Below the pieces are notes generated by a model, which saw nothing but the letters and a program-made list of their open reading frames with translations, did not search any database and had not been told where the DNA came from. Below are positions 50,986 to 58,778 of a stretch of DNA of 64,000 bases, piece by piece. The stretch spans positions 1,984,001 through 2,048,000 of the forward strand of contig NZ_CP041666.1 in NCBI RefSeq assembly GCF_007301515.1. The letters run 5' to 3'. The position numbers and the translations under genes are program-made. Each line of letters starts with the position of its first letter. Position 1 is the stretch's first letter. The stretch is from Radiobacillus deserti. Lineage in GTDB: Bacteria > Bacillota > Bacilli > Bacillales > Amphibacillaceae.

Positions 50986-51807
50986 TTAATTTCTATTTTG
51001 AAATAGTCTATTTCTAATATTTAAAATTACATTTGCTGTTTCTTCTACCGCTTTATTAGAGACGTCAATGATTTGACAACCAATCCTTTGAATTATGTCA
51101 TCAAAATATTTTAATTCTTCATGAATTCTATCCAAATTCGCATAACTTGCGGCTTCCCCAAGACCTAACGCTTTCAATCTTTCTTTCCTAATATCATTTA
51201 ATTTCTCAGGACTGATACGTAATCCGATACACTTGTCTGGATCGACATCAAACAGTTCAGCTGGAGGGTCCACTTCTGGAACAATAGGTACATTTGCCAC
51301 TTTAAGTCTCTTATGAGCTAAGTATTGAGAAAGTGGAGTCTTTGAAGTTCGTGAAATGCCGATAAGAATGATGTCTGCCTCAGAAATCCCACGTGCATCA
51401 CGACCATCATCGTATCTTACTGCAAATTCAATGGCTTCTACCCGTTTAAAGTAATCTTCATCCAGTTTATGAACAAGACCTGCCTCTAACTTTGGTTTTT
51501 GGTTAAAACTTCGTTCCATGGCATCAATCATGGGTCCCATAATATCAATGCATTCAATCTGTCGTTTGCTCGCTTCTGTTAGAAGATGTTGTCGAATGAC
51601 TCGATTTACAATCGTGAAGCCAATAATTGCTTTTTTCTGTTCAGCGAGATCTAATGTTTCCTTTATAATCTGCATATCTTCAACATATGGTACACGTTGT
51701 AATTCAAAACCACCCTGGTGTTCAAATTGAATGAGCGCAGCTTTGACAACTAGTTCAGCTGTCTCTCCTACAGAATCAGATACGACATAAACGACAGGTT
51801 TACTCAA
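50986..51807 (-). CDS. yqfL: PPDK regulatory protein-type kinase/phosphorylase YqfL (DUF299)
   Basis: A 273-residue enzyme of the bifunctional family that phosphorylates (with ADP) and dephosphorylates pyruvate phosphate dikinase or PEP synthase. The P-loop is GISRTSKTPLS near residue 150, and VPEVDPPAELF and LRISPEKL are family marks. It lies 16 nt after ccpN; in B. subtilis YqfL works with CcpN in the switch to gluconeogenesis. Confidence 0.93.
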   Translation of the reverse strand: MSKPVVYVVSDSVGETAELVVKAALIQFEHQGGFELQRVPYVEDMQIIKETLDLAEQKKAIIGFTIVNRVIRQHLLTEASKRQIECIDIMGPMIDAMERSFNQKPKLEAGLVHKLDEDYFKRVEAIEFAVRYDDGRDARGISEADIILIGISRTSKTPLSQYLAHKRLKVANVPIVPEVDPPAELFDVDPDKCIGLRISPEKLNDIRKERLKALGLGEAASYANLDRIHEELKYFDDIIQRIGCQIIDVSNKAVEETANVILNIRNRLFQNRN

Positions 51808-51823
51808 GTGTTGCCCTCCTCCA

Positions 51824-52447
51824 TTATTCTTGCTTTACAATCCCGACGAATGCTTTAATAACGTTAGTCTTCGTGATTCTACCGATTACTTTTAGGCTAT
51901 CTTCTCTTCGTTCCACAACGGCTAAACCATCAACCTGCTTTTCCATCATCGTGTTTGCAGCTGATAATAAGGAATCCTCTGGTGTGCAAACGGATAGATT
52001 AGGCATTCTAGTCATAATGATATGCACAGGGATATTATTTAAATCCTGATTCCCCATACTTGCGCGTAGCAAATCCTTTCGAGATAAGACCCCAGCAAGC
52101 TGACCTTTTTCATCTTCAACGAATAAGGTTCCGATATCTTCTAAAAACATTTTCCCTATCGCATCATATACTGTTTCATTTTCTTTAACGACGACTGGTT
52201 TAGATTGATAATCTCGGACTAAAAAACGATTCAAGCTTTCTTCAATCATATCCGATTGTTTTTTTTTCGTATAAAAATACCCGACCTTCGGCTTTGCCTC
52301 TAAAAATCCTGCCATGGTCAACAAAGATAAATCCGGTCTTAAGGTGGCCCTAGATAAATTTAATGTAGTAGCAATTTGTTCTCCGGATATCGGTCCTTGT
52401 TCTTTGACGATTGTTAGAATTTGTTCTTGCCTATTCGAAAGTTCCAT
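51824..52447 (-). CDS. ccpN: Transcriptional repressor CcpN (HTH + two CBS domains)
   Basis: A 207-residue regulator. The N-terminal winged helix-turn-helix (ISGEQIATTLNLSRATLRPD) spans about 1-65, two CBS domains follow (about 75-135 and 140-200: TVYDAIGKMFLEDIGTLFV and LLSAANTMMEKQVDGLAVV). In B. subtilis CcpN (YqzB) represses gapB and pckA on glycolytic carbon, with ATP bound by the CBS pair. It lies between glyS and yqfL. Confidence 0.94.
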   Translation of the reverse strand: MELSNRQEQILTIVKEQGPISGEQIATTLNLSRATLRPDLSLLTMAGFLEAKPKVGYFYTKKKQSDMIEESLNRFLVRDYQSKPVVVKENETVYDAIGKMFLEDIGTLFVEDEKGQLAGVLSRKDLLRASMGNQDLNNIPVHIIMTRMPNLSVCTPEDSLLSAANTMMEKQVDGLAVVERREDSLKVIGRITKTNVIKAFVGIVKQE

Positions 52448-52482
52448 CTTACTTCACCATCAATTCTTTCCAATACTTCTCG

Positions 52483-54573
52483 TTACACATGTTGCTTCCA
52501 TTGAATACGTGTTAAGTCAGCAAATTGTTTAATTTTATTTGAAATTTCAAGTAGTAAGGCAAGTCTGTTACGTCTTAAAGCATCATTCTCTACCATAACC
52601 ATTGTTCCATCAAAGAAGCGATGAATCGGATCCGTTAATTCACTTAGGATCGCTAATGCTTCTTCGGCCTGGTTCTGTTCTAACGCTTGCTCGTAACGCT
52701 TCACCATGTTCTGATAGCTCGCATATAATTCTTTTTCCGCTTCATTTTCAAATAATCCTTCCTCCACTTGCGCATCTGTTCCTTTTTCTGCAATATTTAA
52801 GACACGAACGAGCGCTTCTTGTGTAGATTTGAAGTCATCATCTTGTCGCTTCTCCACTAAACACTTCGCCTTTTGAATCGTAAAGTTAATATTACCTATC
52901 CCACTAGCTAATACAGCATCCATAACATCTTGATCTACCTGCTCCTCTCTTAACAGGTAAGAAGCTCTTAATTGGAAAAATTCATCTACATTTTGTCGTA
53001 GTTCTTCAACAGTTGCGGTTGGTATCTTCCAGTCTTGATAAAGAGCGGTAACCATATTTAACAATCCTTCTATTTGAATCGACCAGTCCTGTTTACGAAT
53101 CATTTGTAACATCCCAATTGCTTGTCGTCTTAATGCGTACGGATCTTGGGAGCCTGTCGGAATAATGCCAACTGCTAAACAACCAATAATGGTATCTAAC
53201 TTATCGGCTACACTCAGAATAGTACCTACCATTGTTTTAGGCAAGACACCATTCGCACTTCTTGGCATATATTGTTCATTAATCGCTACTGCAACTGCCT
53301 CTTCTTCCCCAAACAATCTGGCATATTTTTCACCCATTATGCCCTGTAATTCCGTAAATTCATTCACCATGTTAGTAACTAGATCAAATTTACTTATTTC
53401 AGCCGCTCGAATCACGTGTTTTTGGATCACGTTATCTACGGTTAGAAGTTTACAAATTTCCTCTGCAATTCTTCCTACACGATAAACCTTTTCAGAAATT
53501 GTTCCAAGTTTCTCTTGAAATACAATCTTCTCGAGTTTTTGTAGGCAAGCATCAATAGATAATTTTTGATCCTCCTCGTAGAAAAACTCTGCATCCGATA
53601 ATCGAGCACGTAACACTTTTTCATTCCCTCTAGAGACCGTATCAAGATGCTGTTCATCTCCATTACGGACTGCAATAAAAGCTGGAATTAACACCCCGTT
53701 TTCTTTAGAACGAACCGGGAAATATCGTTGGTGTTCTTTCATCGAAGTGATTAATACTTCCTCTGGCACTTTTAAGAAACGTTCATGGAATTGTCCTGAA
53801 AAAACGGTTGGATATTCTACCAGATGTGTTACTTCCTCTAGTAGTTCCTGATCAATTGGAATGACCCAACCATTCTTTTCTTCCAATTGCTTTATACCGT
53901 GTAAGATAGACGCTTCTCTTTCTTGAGGATTGACGATTACATATTGCTCTTTCATTACATCTACATAGGATGTAGGTTCCTTAATCTCTACTTTCTCCCC
54001 TAAGAAACGGTGTCCATAGCTAATCGCGGATGTATGAACTCCCTCAATCTCAAATGGGATTACTTGATTATTTAAAAGGGCTACTATCCAACGGATAGGC
54101 CTTGCATAGCGAATGGTAGAATTTGCCCAACGCATATTTTTTGGAAAGGTAATGCTCAGAATGACATCTTTAAAGGCGGGTAACAAATCTATAGAGTTTT
54201 TTCCCTCGATATATTTGTTAATAAATATATATTCTGTGCCTTTCACATCCTTCACATAAATATCCTCGACCGATTTCCCCTGTCCTCTAGTAAATCCCTG
54301 GGCTGCCTTTGACCAATTCCCATCTTTATCTAATGCAATATGCTTTGCTGGTCCTTTTGCTTCCTCTTCCACATCATCCTGCTTCTCAGCAAGGCCACGT
54401 ATGACAACGGCTAAGCGACGTGGAGTAGAATAAGACTCCACAGCTTCGTAAGGGAGACGTAAATCCTTTAACCAATTCTCCGTCTTCTCTTTTAGTTGTT
54501 TCTGTGCATCTGGAATAAACCGTGACGGTAATTCTTCTAGACCTATTTCAAATAAAACATTATTGGTTGTCAT
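52483..54573 (-). CDS. glyS: Glycine-tRNA ligase beta subunit
   Basis: A 696-residue subunit that holds tRNA-Gly. It starts NNVLFEIGLEELPSRFIP, has the HD-like region and, at the C-terminus, the anticodon-binding DALR-type part (FFDGTMVMVENDALRRNRLALL). It is slightly longer than the B. subtilis protein. The ATG follows AAGGAGGAG and overlaps glyQ by 14 nt. Confidence 0.96.
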   Translation of the reverse strand: MTTNNVLFEIGLEELPSRFIPDAQKQLKEKTENWLKDLRLPYEAVESYSTPRRLAVVIRGLAEKQDDVEEEAKGPAKHIALDKDGNWSKAAQGFTRGQGKSVEDIYVKDVKGTEYIFINKYIEGKNSIDLLPAFKDVILSITFPKNMRWANSTIRYARPIRWIVALLNNQVIPFEIEGVHTSAISYGHRFLGEKVEIKEPTSYVDVMKEQYVIVNPQEREASILHGIKQLEEKNGWVIPIDQELLEEVTHLVEYPTVFSGQFHERFLKVPEEVLITSMKEHQRYFPVRSKENGVLIPAFIAVRNGDEQHLDTVSRGNEKVLRARLSDAEFFYEEDQKLSIDACLQKLEKIVFQEKLGTISEKVYRVGRIAEEICKLLTVDNVIQKHVIRAAEISKFDLVTNMVNEFTELQGIMGEKYARLFGEEEAVAVAINEQYMPRSANGVLPKTMVGTILSVADKLDTIIGCLAVGIIPTGSQDPYALRRQAIGMLQMIRKQDWSIQIEGLLNMVTALYQDWKIPTATVEELRQNVDEFFQLRASYLLREEQVDQDVMDAVLASGIGNINFTIQKAKCLVEKRQDDDFKSTQEALVRVLNIAEKGTDAQVEEGLFENEAEKELYASYQNMVKRYEQALEQNQAEEALAILSELTDPIHRFFDGTMVMVENDALRRNRLALLLEISNKIKQFADLTRIQWKQHV

Positions 54574-55453
54574 GATTAATCTCCTCCTTCTTCAACATCG
54601 GAAACCCTAGTCTTTCTCTTTCTTCGACATAAAGCTTTGCAATAGCTCTAGCAAGGTTACGCACCCTTCCAATATAACCAGTACGTTCGGTTACAGAAAT
54701 AACCCCTTTTGCATCCAATAGGTTAAAGGTATGGGAGCATTTTAAAACATAGTCATATGCTGGAAATACCAGTCCTTTTTCCATCGTCTGCTTCGCTTCT
54801 TTTTCATACGTTGAAAATAACTCAAATAACATGTCCGTATCAGATTCTTCAAATGTATATTTAGAGTGCTCATATTCTGGTTGATAAAAAATATCCCCAA
54901 CAGTAACGCCGTCTGTCCATTCTAATTCAAATACGTTTTCTTTATCTTGAATGTAAGAGGCTAGACGCTCAATTCCGTAAGTGATTTCTACCGCTACTGG
55001 TTTCGCTTCTAATCCACCGATTTGTTGGAAGTAAGTAAACTGAGTGATTTCCATTCCATCTAACCAAACTTCCCATCCTAAGCCAGCTGCACCAAGCGTT
55101 GGGTTTTCCCAGTTATCCTCTACAAAACGAATATCATGCTGCTTAGGATCAATTCCAAGCTTTTCTAATGATTCCAAATACAATTCTTGAATGTTAGATG
55201 GCGACGGCTTCATGATCACTTGAAATTGGTGGTGTTGGTACAAGCGATTTGGGTTCTGTCCGTAGCGACCATCGGCAGGTCTTCTAGATGGCTCCACATA
55301 CGCTACATTCCAAGGCTCTGGACCTAGACTACGAAGCAATGTCATTGGTGACATGGTACCTGCTCCTTTTTCCACATCATAAGCTTGCATAAGAATACAA
55401 TTTTGTTCGGACCAATGTGTTTGTAATGTTAAGATCATTTTTTGAATGTTCAT
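54560..55453 (-). CDS. glyQ: Glycine-tRNA ligase alpha subunit
   Basis: A 297-residue class II synthetase catalytic subunit. Typical motifs: GAGTMSPMTLLRSLGPEPW near the N-terminus (motif 2 region), WEVWLDGMEITQFTYFQQIGG, and the EITYGIERLA of motif 3. With GlyS it makes Gly-tRNA in an alpha2-beta2 enzyme. A glycine T-box precedes it. The ATG follows GGAGGTAAAAC. Confidence 0.97.
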   Translation of the reverse strand: MNIQKMILTLQTHWSEQNCILMQAYDVEKGAGTMSPMTLLRSLGPEPWNVAYVEPSRRPADGRYGQNPNRLYQHHQFQVIMKPSPSNIQELYLESLEKLGIDPKQHDIRFVEDNWENPTLGAAGLGWEVWLDGMEITQFTYFQQIGGLEAKPVAVEITYGIERLASYIQDKENVFELEWTDGVTVGDIFYQPEYEHSKYTFEESDTDMLFELFSTYEKEAKQTMEKGLVFPAYDYVLKCSHTFNLLDAKGVISVTERTGYIGRVRNLARAIAKLYVEERERLGFPMLKKEEINHDNQ

Positions 55454-55487
55454 GTTTTACCTCCATTGTTTGATGTTTCGATAACAA

Positions 55488-55702
55488 AATAAAAACCGTC
55501 CTCTATGCCTTTACAGACATAGGGACGGTATAACCGCGGTTCCACCCTACTTGCATCTATTCCAAAAATAGAATACCACTTTCGCATCATGCTCCTGAGC
55601 GCCTTCCTTACCTTGAATCTACCCAGCTCTCACCTTACCTGGGCTCTCTAAAAGATTCGATGAATAAGTACTACTCTCTCTCTTCACATCGCTATCAAAT
55701 TT
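55488..55702 (-). promoter_or_regulatory. Glycine T-box leader of glyQS
   Basis: The minus strand holds the T-box sequence AGGGTGGAACCGCGGTTA (55548-55531) followed by a terminator ACCGTCCCTATG / CATAGAGGACGGT and TTTTTATTTT (55529-55488). Stem I starts at GAAGAGAGAGAGTAGTA with the AGAGTA K-turn motif. GGC at 55603-55601 (in GAAGGCGC) is the likely specifier codon, read by uncharged tRNA-Gly to allow read-through. Confidence 0.93.
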
Positions 55703-55708
55703 GTTATT

Positions 55709-55738
55709 AAGATACTCCAAATACAAGGCCGTTGTCAA
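55709..55738 (-). promoter_or_regulatory. Promoter of the T-box/glyQS transcript
   Basis: On the minus strand TTGACA (55733-55738) and TATCTT (55709-55714) with 18 bp between, just before the T-box leader. Confidence 0.75.
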
Positions 55739-55751
55739 CCTTAAGCTCCTT

Positions 55752-56495
55752 TTATTTTAAAAGATCGAGCTGTTTTAGAAATTTTTTTGACTTTAAATAA
55801 TAGCCCCCATGATGATCATAATACATTTCCATAATTCTTTGGAGCAACTGTTTGTTCTCTTGCTTAATCGAAATATTCCCAATTCTTGTCACATCTATCC
55901 TAGATAAAAGCTGAATGATTTTAATTAATTTAGGAGGAATTCCAATGCCATGCTCATCTATATGTGCACATCTTGGACAAAGAAAACCACCCTCAGAAAT
56001 AGAGAACTTATACATTTCACTTATTTGCCCACAATGAACACATTGATGAACAGTTGGAGCAAATCCTGCTTTTTGAAACATTTTAAATTCGTAGATGATG
56101 GTCAATATTTCAGGATCTTTCCCCTCATTAATAGCTAGTAATATTTCTAACAACTGCTGATATACATATGTATCGGGCTGTTTTTGTTCCATTACCTTGT
56201 CCGTTAATTCTGCTAGGTAAGAAGCGTATGCGGTTTTTAAAATATCCTCACGTATTGGTCTTAAAGAATGGATGACTTCCCCTTGTTGCATCGTTCCTAA
56301 GCTGGAGCCTATTTGAATCATAAATTCCCCATGAATAAATGGCTGCGTAATAGCAGCCATTCTACTCTTGGGCTTTTTTGCTCCACGAGCAATAACGCCT
56401 ATTTTTCCCATTTCTTTTGAAAATAACGTAACGATTTTGTGCGTTTCCCCATAGTCTTGTGTTCGCAGAATGAGCGCTTCACATTTGTTAAACAA
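55752..56495 (-). CDS. recO: DNA repair protein RecO
   Basis: A 247-residue protein: an N-terminal OB-fold (about 1-80: CEALILRTQDYGETHKIVTLF) and a helical C-terminus with a zinc site CVHCGQ...CPRC (about 150-177). It loads RecA onto SSB-coated DNA with RecR. The start is TTG at 56495 after GGTGAAAGAGC, 23 nt after the yqzL stop. Confidence 0.94.
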   Translation of the reverse strand: MFNKCEALILRTQDYGETHKIVTLFSKEMGKIGVIARGAKKPKSRMAAITQPFIHGEFMIQIGSSLGTMQQGEVIHSLRPIREDILKTAYASYLAELTDKVMEQKQPDTYVYQQLLEILLAINEGKDPEILTIIYEFKMFQKAGFAPTVHQCVHCGQISEMYKFSISEGGFLCPRCAHIDEHGIGIPPKLIKIIQLLSRIDVTRIGNISIKQENKQLLQRIMEMYYDHHGGYYLKSKKFLKQLDLLK

Positions 56496-56518
56496 GCTCT
56501 TTCACCGTTCCCCTCCCC

Positions 56519-56662
56519 TTAAATATTTGGATCCAATTCAGCAATTCTTTCGGAAGTTTCAAAAAAAGCTTCTTCATCATAGACAGTTTCTAACTCTTTC
56601 ATAAGTAAATAGGTTTCAATGTTTCCTGTCTGACTAAAAACCTTCCATGTAAAGTCTAACAC
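56519..56662 (-). CDS. yqzL: YqzL family small protein (47 aa)
   Basis: A 47-residue gene. The product MLDFTWKVFSQTGNIETYLL... is the YqzL family, which sits between era and recO across Bacillaceae. The start is GTG behind AAGGTGGGG. The second half is acidic. Function unknown; probably co-transcribed with recO. Confidence 0.88.
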   Translation of the reverse strand: MLDFTWKVFSQTGNIETYLLMKELETVYDEEAFFETSERIAELDPNI

Positions 56663-56763
56663 AAGAAACCCCACCTTTCTTAAATTTATGATTATGATCT
56701 GTCACTACTTATAGATTAACCTGATTGACATCGTTAATGAGTTAAAATATTTACCATGTATGA

Positions 56764-57669
56764 TTAGTACTCATCGTTTCGGAACCCATACTCATGCAAG
56801 TGTGATGGGCGATTCCGCCAATCCTTCTCCACTTTGACCCATAATTCTAAAAATATTTTTGTACCAAGTAATGCTTCGATATCTTTTCTAGCGAGCTTTC
56901 CAATTTCCTTTAACATAGAACCTTGTTTCCCAATTATTATTCCTTTTTGCGATTTCCGCTCCGTTACGATGGTTGCTTGGATAAAGACACTACCAGAATT
57001 CGCACGTTCCTCTATGTTCTCAATAACAACCGCTACCGAGTGAGGAATCTCTTCCCTTGTAAGCTGTAAGGCTTTTTCGCGAATTAATTCACTAATAATA
57101 AATCGTTCTGGATGATCTGTTACCTGGTCATCTGGATAGTACTTTGGCCCTTCCGGTAAGTACTGTTTAATAACTTGAATCAGGTGATCCACATTATTTC
57201 CTTCTAAGGCAGAAATCGGAATGATTTCTTTAAAGGCATACTTGTCCTTATATTCGTCAATTAGCGGAAGAAGTTGGTCCGGATGCACCTTGTCAATCTT
57301 ATTAATAATAAGGAAAACCGGATTATGGACACGTTGAAGTAAGTCTAAAATGTATTGGTCTCCTTTCCCATATCCTTCTTCGGCGTTTATCATAAATAAG
57401 ACGGCATCCACTTCATTTAAGGTATTTTCAGCGACTTTCACCATGAAGTCTCCAAGCTTATGCTTTGGTTTATGAATTCCTGGCGTGTCAATAAATACAA
57501 TCTGTGCGTCTTTATCTGTATATACTCCTTGAATCGTGTTGCGTGTTGTCTGCGGTTTGTCACTCATAATCGCAATTTTTTGACCAATCACATGGTTCAT
57601 AAATGTTGATTTTCCAACGTTTGGTCTTCCTATTATCGTGATAAAACCTGAGTTAAAGTTGTTCTCCAT
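56764..57669 (-). CDS. era: GTPase Era
   Basis: A 301-residue GTPase that binds 16S rRNA and checks 30S assembly. G1 GRPNVGKST, G3 DTPGIHKPK, G4 NKID and G5 SAL are in the N-terminal domain; the C-terminal KH domain has the GxxG IIGKQGSMLKEIG near 240. The ATG at 57669 gives exactly the B. subtilis length. The cdd gene usually between era and dgkA is absent here. Confidence 0.96.
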   Translation of the reverse strand: MENNFNSGFITIIGRPNVGKSTFMNHVIGQKIAIMSDKPQTTRNTIQGVYTDKDAQIVFIDTPGIHKPKHKLGDFMVKVAENTLNEVDAVLFMINAEEGYGKGDQYILDLLQRVHNPVFLIINKIDKVHPDQLLPLIDEYKDKYAFKEIIPISALEGNNVDHLIQVIKQYLPEGPKYYPDDQVTDHPERFIISELIREKALQLTREEIPHSVAVVIENIEERANSGSVFIQATIVTERKSQKGIIIGKQGSMLKEIGKLARKDIEALLGTKIFLELWVKVEKDWRNRPSHLHEYGFRNDEY

Positions 57670-57914
57670 TGGTGTAAAGTCCTCCATCGTTAGGTTCCAA
57701 TTATTTTTCTTTATCTTACTATAAAAGCAGATTCCCTTTCATCTTTTCGACAAAACCTCTGTAAAAAAAGTGTAATATATATCTCTTATTAGTAATACAA
57801 TTTCTTCTCTTCACATAAAAATAGTAGATCTGACTTTAGTTTTTGACAATAGGTCGGTAACCTATGCACCGTTCGATTCTCGACAATTTTAGCTTTCCTT
57901 TTCTAAATTATACG

Positions 57915-57954
57915 AAAAAATCTGTTTGCACCAATAATGTACAAACAGATTTTC
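57915..57954 (-). terminator. Terminator of dgkA
   Basis: Stem AATCTGTTTG / CAAACAGATT with a 13-nt loop and TTTTTT on the minus strand. It separates dgkA from era, so era has its own promoter within 57670-57914. Confidence 0.82.
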
Positions 57955-58336
57955 AAAGAAATACTTCCACGATTCTAGGAATGAATATAAATCCCCCGAT
58001 AACGGCCGCAGAGATAGCACTCACGAATACAGCACCAGCAGCAATATCTTTTATAGCTCCAATCTTTGGATCGGGCTCAGTGGAGAGATAATCCATTATT
58101 TTCTCGATTGCTGTATTTACCATCTCTAAACTTAATACAAGGGCAATGATCAATGAAAGAAGCATCCATTCTCCCTTTGTTATATGGAAAACAATACCAC
58201 CTAGAATGACGAGCCCTGTACAAAACATGTGAACTCTAAAATTTCGTTCTGTTCGGAAAACAGAACGAATTCCATTCCAAGCAAAGACAAATCCTTTCCA
58301 AAACCGATGGCTACTCCCTCGATAATCCGAATGCAT
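57953..58336 (-). CDS. dgkA: Undecaprenol kinase (DgkA family)
   Basis: A 127-residue membrane protein with three helices (about 44-62, 65-82, 103-122). The DgkA signature EMVNTAIEKIMDYLS near 75 and IKDIAAGAVF near 95 are intact. In Gram-positives it phosphorylates undecaprenol, recycling the lipid carrier of wall synthesis. The ATG at 58336 overlaps ybeY by 26 nt behind GAGGAAATCC. Confidence 0.93.
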   Translation of the reverse strand: MHSDYRGSSHRFWKGFVFAWNGIRSVFRTERNFRVHMFCTGLVILGGIVFHITKGEWMLLSLIIALVLSLEMVNTAIEKIMDYLSTEPDPKIGAIKDIAAGAVFVSAISAAVIGGFIFIPRIVEVFL

Positions 58337-58778
58337 GAAGGATTTCCTCTTGTCTTCCAAACATCTTTTTCTCATCTTCCTCATTCATATGATCATAGCC
58401 TAGCAAGTGTAGAAATCCGTGAACTGCCAAAAAACCCAATTCTCGTTCAAAAGAATGCTTGTAATCCTTTGCTTGTTCTTCCGCCTTATCAACGGAAATA
58501 ATGATATCACCTAATAGTAACGGACCATTATCGCCCATAATTTCTGGCTCGTCGTCTACATTTTCTTGCATAGCAAACGAAATGACGTCTGTTGGCTTAT
58601 CTTTGTTTCGGTAATCCCGATTAATGATTTGTATTTCATCATTGTCTACAAAGCTAACCGATAGCTCTGCATCTTCTGCCACATTTTCCAATTGGGCAGC
58701 TTGTACAAGTAATTTCTCTACTAATTCAATATGTTCTGGCTTAACTTGATTTGTTGCATCTTGAAAATCAATTTGCAC
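58311..58778 (-). CDS. ybeY: Endoribonuclease YbeY
   Basis: A 155-residue zinc enzyme for rRNA maturation and ribosome quality control. The metal motif HGFLHLLGYDHMNE near residue 122 (three histidines) and NRDYRNKDKPTDVISFAM near 53 are intact. It starts right next to the pgpH stop codon and overlaps dgkA, so pgpH-ybeY-dgkA is one coupled unit. Confidence 0.96.
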   Translation of the reverse strand: MQIDFQDATNQVKPEHIELVEKLLVQAAQLENVAEDAELSVSFVDNDEIQIINRDYRNKDKPTDVISFAMQENVDDEPEIMGDNGPLLLGDIIISVDKAEEQAKDYKHSFERELGFLAVHGFLHLLGYDHMNEEDEKKMFGRQEEILHAFGLSRE

